A stretch of DNA of 24,145 nt from Prorocentrum cordatum. Taxonomy: Eukaryota; Sar; Dinophyceae; Prorocentrales; Prorocentraceae. The DNA lies in contig CAUYUJ010001336.1 of assembly GCA_963575745.1 (NCBI GenBank), positions 1,060,931 to 1,085,075 of the forward strand, given 5' to 3'. The position numbers were made by a program, and so were the translations under genes. The notes under the pieces are model-generated. The model had not been told where the DNA came from. It saw only the letters and a program-made list of their open reading frames with translations, and ran no database searches. This document shows positions 17,885 through 24,145 of this stretch, piece after piece; position 1 is the stretch's first letter, and each line of letters begins with the position of its first letter.

Positions 17885-19485
17885 TCAATAATTTTCCCTC
17901 ATGCGCAATGTTTCCACACGAAGCATGCGACCATCATGATAACCATCCACATCATGGGTGACTCTTGTTCTATAGCGGGGTCCGTTATTTCCAGTCCCAG
18001 ATTTCCCGCCCAATGAGGTCTTGCAAACACCTCCTCCGACGAATTTCACAGATCCCGCCTCGAAAACACATGCCCGCGCCTTGATGCGCCGATGCGAGAC
18101 CGCCAGTGGAACCCCAGCGAAGGGTAAAGCACAAGGCAGCATCGAACGACAGGATTGCTTTGGTGGGGATGGGGGCTGTCGGCAGTGAGGCAAGGACCTG
18201 GCCCTGAATAGAAAGGGAGGAAGTCTCGAGCGGGGCTGCTGTTGTTGCTGGGAGCGGCGCCAATGCTGAAGAGAGTAGGCCGCTAGTCCAGCGTACAACA
18301 AGAGGAAGTCTCGGGCGGGAACGCTGATTTTGTCGGGACGGCGGCTTTGGGCGGCGAGGAAGAACATCGCCTTGAGTAAGAAGGGAAGAAGCATCGAGCG
18401 GGAGCCGCGGTTTTGTCGGGACGGGGGCTGTCGGCGGCGAGGAGCAGCACCGTCCCGAGGAAAAAAACATAAATCTTGAGCGGGGCTGCGTTGTTCTTGC
18501 TGGGAGTGGCGCCAATGTGTAAGAAAACTGGGCACCAAAACAGCGTAAAACGGAAGGAAGTCTCTGGCGGAAGCGCTGGTTTTGTCGGGGCGGCGGCTTT
18601 CGGCGGCGAGGAGGAACACCGCCTTGAGTAAGAAGGGAGGGAGCATTGAGCGGGAGCCGTGGTTTTGTCAGGACGGGGGCTGTCGGCGGCGAGGAGCAGC
18701 ACCGTCCCGAGGAAAAAAGAAGAAGGAAATCTCGAGCGGGGCTGCGATGTTCTTGCTGGGAGCGGCGCCAATTTCAAAGAGAACTGGGCGCCAGAATAGC
18801 GTAAAACGGAAGGAAGTCTCTGGCGGGAGCGCTGGTTTTGTCGGGGCGGCGGTTTTCGGCGGCGAGGAGGAACACCGCCTTGAGTAAGACGGGAGGAAGC
18901 ATCGAGCAGGAGCCGTGGTTCTGTCGAGACAGGGGCTGTCGGCGGCAAGGAACAACACCGTCCCGAGGAAAAAAAGAGGAAGCCTCGAGCGGGAGCGTTG
19001 TTCTTGCTGGGAGCGGCGCCCATTTAAGCAAGAATTGGGCGCAAGTCCAGCGTAAAACGGAAGGAAGTCTCTGGCGGGAGCGCTGGTTTTGTCGGGGCGG
19101 CGGTTTTCGGCGGCGAGGAGGAGCACCGCCTTGAGTAAATAAGGGAGGAAACCTCGAGCGGGAGCGTTGTTTTTGCTGGGGGCGGCGCCGATGAGAGAAA
19201 GACTGGCGCGCCAGTCCAAGGTAAAGCGGGAGGAAGTCTCGAGCGGAAGCGCTGGTTTTGTTAGGACGGCGGCTTTCGGCGGCGAGCAAGAACACCAGCC
19301 CAGAGTAAAACAGGAGGAGGTCTCGAGCGGGAGCGTTGTGTTGTTGGGGGGCTGGTTTTGGCGGTCCCCCACACCGCTCGAGCGTGAGCCTCATCTTCAA
19401 TGAAAATGTAGCCGGCGACTTGGCGAGAGCGCCAGGGCGCCCATAAGGGGTCCAACACTAATACTTGTTTAGTAGGTAACATTCA
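17885..19485. repeat. Composite satellite block II: same head and tail as block I, fourteen monomers
   Basis: The head (17885-18215) is closely similar to that of block I. Monomer cores fall near 18222, 18302, 18384, 18473, 18556, 18645, 18728, 18812, 18894, 18980, 19064, 19148, 19233 and 19316. The order is (B A A') three times, then B A B' A'' T, giving a higher-order period of about 252 bp (B to B: 251, 255, 252). The tail again has GCTCGAGCGTGAGCCTCAT and AAGGGGTCCAACA. Relative to block I it has two extra B A A' triplets, accounting for its ~525 bp of extra length. Confidence 0.9.
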
Positions 19486-19655
19486 ACAACAACAACCACA
19501 ACAACAACAGCAACAGCAACAGCAACAGCAACAAACACAATCATTTTAAGACTTTCGCTCTTACTGGCACGCGTGTCTTGCATTCCGTATACCCCAACCC
19601 TCGATACCCGCCCACCTCGTCTTCGATTGCACCCCCTTTCGGGGGGAATCTCTCC
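19484..19655. repeat. (CAA)n/(CAG CAA)n tract plus recurring module, copy 3
   Basis: (CAA)n passes into CAGCAA repeats (to about 19535). The module follows, ATCATTTTAAGACTTTCGCT ... ACCCTCGATACCCGCCC ... TCGTCTTCGAT, ending in CCCCCTTTCGGGGGG, a short inverted repeat at 19631-19645. Confidence 0.8.
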
Positions 19656-19664
19656 CATGCCGGC

Positions 19665-20165
19665 CACTAACTGAAATGCGAAGACGTCTCGAGCCAGAGC
19701 GCCGTTCCTGAGTTCCGGGGCCTCGCTGGCCAGGGGCTCTCAGAATACCTATGGAGAAATATCGAACGAGAGCCCTTGTCGCCGTGTCCGGGCCTCCACC
19801 AACTTGCCTGAATTACAGGCAAGTCTCGATCGAGAGCGCCGTTCCTGACTTCGGGGGCCTTCTTGGCCAGGGTCTCTCGGAGTAAATCGAGAGGAAATAT
19901 CGAACAGGAGTCCTTGTCGTCGTGGCTGGGCCTCCGCCAATTTAATTAAATCGCGAGGAAGTCTCAAGCGAGAGCGACGTTCCCGAGTTCGGGGACCTCT
20001 CTGGCCAGGGTGTATCAGGGTAAGTTGTGAGGAAGTATCGAGCGGGAGTTGTTGTTGTCGCAGCTGAGCCTCCAAGGGCCCGCATTGAGGCTCAAGCCAA
20101 CGCTCGTGCGGGAGCCTCGTTTTCAGAGAAAGTGCAGCCGGCGTCGAGGCGAGAGCGAGGAGATC
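19665..20165. repeat. Third core-family array with a longer ~160-170-bp composite unit
   Basis: GACGTCTCGAGCCAGAGCGC, CAAGTCTCGATCGAGAGCGC and GGAAGTCTCAAGCGAGAGCG are each followed by CGTTCC(T/C)GA(G/C)TTC(C/G)GGG, CT(G)GCCAGGG and an AATATCGAAC half-unit, giving about three copies. The tail (20085-20165) has GCTCGTGCGGGAGCCTCGTT and GCCGGCG(T)C...GAGAGCG, resembling the tails of blocks I and II. Confidence 0.8.
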
Positions 20166-20194
20166 AACAATAATTATTCTTGAACATGAATATT

Positions 20195-20357
20195 CAACAA
20201 CAACAACAACTGACAATCACAACAGCAATAACACCAGCAATGACAACAACAACAACAACAACAGCAGCAACAACACCAACACCACCACCAACAACAAAAA
20301 CACCACCAACAACAACACAAACACCACCAACAGCAGCACCACAAACAGCAACACAAG
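20195..20357. repeat. (CAA)n / (CCA)n microsatellite
   Basis: Trinucleotide repeats of CAA with CCA and CAG variants, again placed immediately after a core-family array tail and followed by a fragment of the recurring module (TAAGACTGTTCGCTTCC at 20364). Confidence 0.95.
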
Positions 20358-20454
20358 TACGTGTAAGACTGTTCGCTTCCGCCAAAGTCGGCGGCATCGG
20401 CCGTAAAGCCTTCACAATAGTTAACTGGACGGGTGACCGCTCGTGCGTCCGTTC

Positions 20455-20640
20455 GCGGGGTCCCCGCGGGCGCCCCGTGCGCTGGGTGGGTCTCCCAGGG
20501 AGTCGCCGCGTGGGCGCCTATGCCCGCATGTGGGCGCCTCGTGGGCGCCCTCTGCGCTTGGTGGGTTTCCCCAGGTTTCGCTTCGTTGGCGCACGTGCCT
20601 GCTCGTGGGAGCGCCGTGGGCGCCATGTGCACCTTGCACC
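20455..20640. repeat. ~75-80-bp GC-rich tandem repeat, about two and a half copies
   Basis: Units carry GTGGGCGCC, CTGCGCTTGGTGGGTTTCCC / GTGCGCTGGGTGGGTCTCCC and TCGC(C/T)(G/T)CGT(G/T)GGCGC. It lies directly before the 14-nt minisatellite. Confidence 0.7.
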
Positions 20641-20825
20641 ATATCGCGTACACGACGTAGCTTGCACCACGTCGCTTGAATATCAAATCGTAGCTCACAC
20701 CATATAGCTCACCCCGCACAATTTACACAACATAGCTTACACCACACCGTTGAGCGGTCATCAAATAGTTCACACCACAGGTGTTGCACAACACAGCGTA
20801 CACCATCTTGCCCACTCTACATGGG
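20636..20825. repeat. 14-nt minisatellite, left segment (unit CATAGCTTACACCA)
   Basis: Thirteen or so imperfect units such as CGTAGCTTGCACCA, TATAGCTCACCCCG and CATAGCTTACACCA, mostly at a strict 14-nt spacing. The same repeat resumes at 23020, on the other side of the LINE remnant. Confidence 0.85.
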
Positions 20826-21357
20826 AGATTTTGGTAACCCTGAAACCAAAAACTTTTTTTTTTCTGGGGGCACATCCTTTACTTCCACCGACTTCCGCCG
20901 AACTTCCGCCGGCCTCTTTTTACTTCAACCAACATTCCGCCGCCCTTCTGCGGCCTTCCGCCGCGGAAGAGATGGAAACTCCTTCGATCCTCAAAGGCGA
21001 GGCCCTTGATGAAACGCCTCGCGTGGCTTACATCTAGTAGCTACCACCAGATGTTTGTTCGATGCTGCAGACCAGACGCACTGGGACAACATATTCTTGT
21101 CCGCTTAAGCGCTTGCCTTCCAAGCCAAACCCCTTCCCGCGGGGGCCGGATCAACCGCTAAACCTAAACACCGCATCGCACTGAGTAGTGCACCACAGCA
21201 GAAACGGATTCGCAGCACGCGTGCACCTCAACAGCGGCCGCCACGCACGACCGACTAGGAAGCGCCGCGCTGATGGCGGACATGGCACGAAGCCTAAGAT
21301 TGATAGAATGCCGGCCGTCGGCAAAACGGCGGGAGTAGGAGGGAGGAGAGAAAGTGG
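20826..21357 (-). other. Probable 3' flank of the LINE remnant, non-coding
   Basis: The sequence between the LINE stop codon and the left 14-nt array contains a T10 run near 20855, a possible relic of a poly(A) tail on the minus strand. It also has GACTTCCGCCGAACTTCCGC-type short repeats at 20885-20965. Its assignment to the LINE is an inference from the array breakpoints. Confidence 0.4.
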
Positions 21358-23018
21358 CTACGAAACCAACGGCCGGCGCCGGATTGAGCGCAGCAGGGAC
21401 TCCAGAGCTGAGTGGCCGCGGGCGCCCTCCCGCAGCAGGGCAGGGAGGGCGGAGGCGACCGCGCACGCGCGCAGAAACCCGCAACGGGCGTCGCTGTGCG
21501 CCCTGTACACCGCGTACAGTGTCAATGCCCGCAAGAGCGTGGCTTGCTCCGCCGTGTCCGACGACGGGATTGGCCGAGATTCAAAAACAAGCCAGCCTGT
21601 CACCGGGCGCCGGGGGCGCTAGGCCAGCGTGGCGCGAGCAGAAGGAGTGATACAACTCGCAGAAAGCGCAGTGCTCGATAGAATCATCCCCGCGAAAGCG
21701 ACCGAGCAGGCACCTCGCTCTGCCCTGGAAGCGCCGCGCCGTGCACCACCCATTAAGAGCAGCGCGGGCGAAGGCAGCGCACACTCTCGGGGGCGCGCGA
21801 GAGGACATCAGCCGGCCGACCGCGCACAGCCGGTCAGGCCGAACCCGCAGGAGGTCAATCGACCATCTGCCGAGCTTTGTCCGGGCGTGCACCAGGGCAG
21901 GGCTGCTTGCAGGCCTCGGTAGGGTGACAGTCCGACGCTGCCATGTCTTCCGCTCCGCGTCGTCCATCGGGATGGCGTCCACCAGGCAGGGCGCAATGCC
22001 CCGAGCGCGCGCCGCCGTCGCAACGGCGCCCGGGGCCTCCTGGAGCCGCAGAAGAGAGCACGATCGGATCCAAGCAGCCCTCTGAAAAGTGACGTTGTCC
22101 GAGCCGTGCAACCGATCGAGCAGCTGCTGGGCCTGCTCCTGCACTCGAAGACCTCCACCGTGCCTGTTTTCGTATTGGTGCGTCCGGGCAGCAGCGGCCG
22201 TAGCACATGAGACAAGCGAGGCGAATTCGACATTTAACCCGAAGTCCGTGAGAGAGTGCAACGCCGGTGCTGAAATCCAATCCCAAGGCCTGGGGGCGAG
22301 CCGGAGCGGCACGCAAGCCTCTTGCTGAAGCGCCTCCGGAGGGATGCGCTCAAATTGGGCCACGAAGAGGAGCACGCTCAGGACGTAGACGCGGTAGGGC
22401 ACCGCCGTCAAACAAAGGCCTGCACCGATCGATCTCCACAACTCCAATCGGTCGTGGAACTTCTTCAACAGAGCGTCCCAGGAAATAGTTCCACGCCCAG
22501 ACCCCACTTCAAATCCCAAATACTTCGCGTGCGAGGCTATCCCAATCTGGCCCCACTCGGGGACCAACGCCGCAATGGCAGAGCGCGGTGCCCTCCGGGT
22601 CGTCACTCCGAGGGGGACCACAGCCGCTTTCGAGATATTGAGGCGTAGGCCAGAGACCCGTGCGAACTCCGCAAAGATGGAGGCCAGCGTGGGCACGGCG
22701 CTGAGCCCGCCATGGAGGAGCACCGCTGCGGCGTCCGAGTAGGCCTGGCGCAAGGACCAGCACAGACGCCCCACTCGCTCGAGGAGGAGGTCGGACGAGG
22801 CAACGAGGAGCAGAGGGGACAGAGGACACCCCTGCCTGACCCCTCGCATGGCCACGAAGCCGTCGTAGAGCGCCCGCCAAACGCAATCGTGCAACTGCTC
22901 TGGCAGTAGAGAACCCAGAGGTACCAGAGTAACCAATCGGGCCAACCAACGAGTCGGAACAGCTCGAGCAAGAAGCTGTGCCCCACAGAGGGGAACGCCG
23001 CCTCGAAGTCCACGAATA
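21358..23018 (-). pseudogene. 5'-truncated LINE ORF2 reverse transcriptase, second family
   Basis: The remnant starts at a truncation point, LFVDFEAAFPSVGHSF (23018 downward; catalytic Asp retained). It frameshifts near 22870 into DGFVAMRGVRQGCPLSPLL and then stays open for over 400 residues. The catalytic box YADD reads YSDA (22741-22730), so the second Asp is lost. Later motifs are EFARVSGLRLNISKAAVVPL, a connection region, NGWCTARRFQGRARCLLG and a Cys/His cluster CAFCELYHSFCSRH. A second frameshift near 21600 leads into SDTAEQATLLRALTLYAVYR, which ends at 21358. The retained C-terminal cluster and the VDFEAAF motif differ from the plus-strand LINE, so this is another lineage. The family resemblance to dinoflagellate LINEs is from memory. 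Confidence 0.85.
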
Positions 23019-23019
23019 G

Positions 23020-23200
23020 CTTACACCAGATGTGCTATACAACATAGCTCACACTATAGAGCTCAAACCACATATCTTACACTCTACAACTTACGATACA
23101 CAGCTTGCAAAACATAGCTTTCACCACATAGCTCACACCGCAAAGCTTCCACCACATCAGAGTTCATACCACATAGCTTGCAAACAAAATATAGCTCATC
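23020..23200. repeat. 14-nt minisatellite, right segment (unit CATAGCTTACACCA)
   Basis: Twelve or so units, for example CATAGCTCACACTA, CACAGCTTGCAAAA, CATAGCTTTCACCA and CATAGCTCACACCG, at a nearly perfect 14-nt period. It abuts the truncated 5' end of the LINE at 23018. Confidence 0.9.
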
Positions 23201-23329
23201 ACCAAAGTGCCATAACTCACTGCCTGGGGCCCGCGCAGGCTCATATGTTCGGTGTGCAAATGTGGATGTCTATTGTGCTGCGCGAAGTCCCTTCAGGTGT
23301 ATGTATCCAGTCTGCTCCTTCCAGAACGA

Positions 23330-23595
23330 TCCCCTAACCCTGCTCATCCACACCCTCTCTCCTCTTGCCATTGCTGCACTGCTTCTCCTTCCTCCGGCCT
23401 CCCCAATCCGTCCGCCCTCCTCCTCCCTTCCTCCGTCCCCTCCGTCTTCTCCTCTTCATACTCCTCCTCCCTCCTCCGCCATCCGTCCTTCTGCTCTTCC
23501 TCCTGCTCCTCATCCTCCTCCTTATCCTCCTCCGCCCCTTCCTCATCCTCCCCCCTTATTCCCCCGACTCCTTCGTCCTCCCCCATCCATCCCAG
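23330..23595. repeat. CT-rich low-complexity tract
   Basis: A (CCT)n and CTTCTCC-like pyrimidine tract. Translations on either strand are Ser/Pro/Leu or Glu/Arg/Gly runs. Confidence 0.9.
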
Positions 23596-23599
23596 AGAA

Positions 23600-23772
23600 T
23601 TGCATGTTTGATTCTGCCCAAAACAGGCCCACAACAAATCCGACGCTTTATCCAAATGCGGCTTCAACCTGAGCCGTGTTTTGGCAGCCGCGGGGACCGG
23701 CAAGACCCCCAGGTAGGCCGATAACTGCACAAATCCTTCCGCCGCTTTGCCGCCCCGATACGCAGCACGCAA
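23600..23772 (-). CDS. Possible exon, hypothetical
   Basis: The minus strand reads KAAEGFVQLSAYLGVLPVPA and then LKPHLDKASDLLWACFGQNQ without stops before entering the CT-rich tract. The composition looks protein-like compared with neighbouring shadow frames, but I recognise no family and see no clear splice sites. Treat it as a weak candidate. Confidence 0.2.
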
Positions 23773-24145
23773 CCCGTAAGCTCAACACGGAGATCCAGAA
23801 CATTTGATTGGCGCGATACGTTCGCCAAAACGTGGCCAACACGCAACGCGTCAACACCAACGTTTTGAACACGGCACGTGTTGCGTGCCAAACCGGGCGC
23901 ATCAACGCAGCAAGGTTCCGCCGTGACTTCTCCACGGCGCGACGAAGGGGGCGGCCCTCCCTCCCTCCATCCGAGGGGGGACCTCTCATTTTCTCCTTGA
24001 TCCCTCGACAACTGCGCGTCTCTTGGGGACAATCCTCCTGCGGCGCCGCCGACGATCCTCTCGGGAAGCCGCACGCGCAGCTCCCGAGAGCAGAAGAAGG
24101 AGGGAGAGGAGGAGGCGGAGGAGGAGGCGGAGGAGGAGGAGGGAG
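23773..24145. other. No gene recognised; (GGA)n tract at the right edge
   Basis: The stretch 23775-23905 contains several CACGCAAC and AAAACG motifs in both orientations, suggesting a degraded inverted repeat. 24096-24145 is a GGAGGC/GGA repeat. No coding feature supported. Confidence 0.4.

Noticed and set aside
18283-19400. Long overlapping minus-strand open frames with 28-residue periodic peptides (PDKTSAPARDFLPF-like)
   Set aside because: They follow from an 84-bp tandem repeat with few stops; several frames are open at once and monomer lengths vary by 1-3 bp, breaking any fixed frame.
20180-20719. Open frames encoding Thr/Gln or Cys/Trp runs
   Set aside because: They derive from the CAA/CCA microsatellite and the GC-rich tandem repeat that follows.

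Overview
The window looks like nuclear DNA of a eukaryote with a large, repeat-laden genome, most likely a dinoflagellate. That assignment is an inference. It rests on introns with non-canonical GC donors, an intron built almost entirely from a terminal-inverted-repeat element (introner-like), decayed non-LTR retrotransposons whose remnant ORFs resemble dinoflagellate LINE ORF2 proteins as I remember them, and the sheer density of satellites and microsatellites. No rRNA, tRNA, CRISPR array or bacterial operon was recognised.

Left part (1-4641): two intron-containing genes, both on the minus strand. The first (1-2464, running off the left edge) encodes an NhaC-type Na+/H+ antiporter-like membrane protein in at least four exons. 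The second (3087-4641) encodes a predicted secreted protein of unknown family in four or five exons. The first gene's introns carry inverted-repeat elements; the second gene's largest intron is CT-rich low-complexity DNA.

Middle part (4642-13900): no convincing intact gene. It holds several short elements with 40-60 bp terminal inverted repeats (5046-5231, 5686-5853, 6098-6274, 11331-11570), long (CCT)n and (GT/GTGC)n tracts, small tandem duplications and a frameshifted plus-strand LINE reverse-transcriptase remnant (about 9528-11045).

Right part (13900-24145): mainly organised satellite DNA. There is an 80-bp array (13905-14725). Two copies of a composite repeat follow (14885-15955 and 17885-19485), built from ~84-bp monomers in a higher-order ~252-bp B-A-A' pattern. 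Related arrays share the same short core, separated by (CAA)n/(AAT)n tracts and a recurring ~120-bp module. A 14-nt minisatellite (20636-20825 and 23020-23200) is split by a minus-strand LINE remnant (21358-23018 coding). The final kilobase is CT-rich DNA plus one weak possible exon.

The most notable points are the intron-sized inverted-repeat element caught inside the antiporter gene with a relative elsewhere in the window, and the higher-order satellite whose two copies differ by about two 252-bp units.
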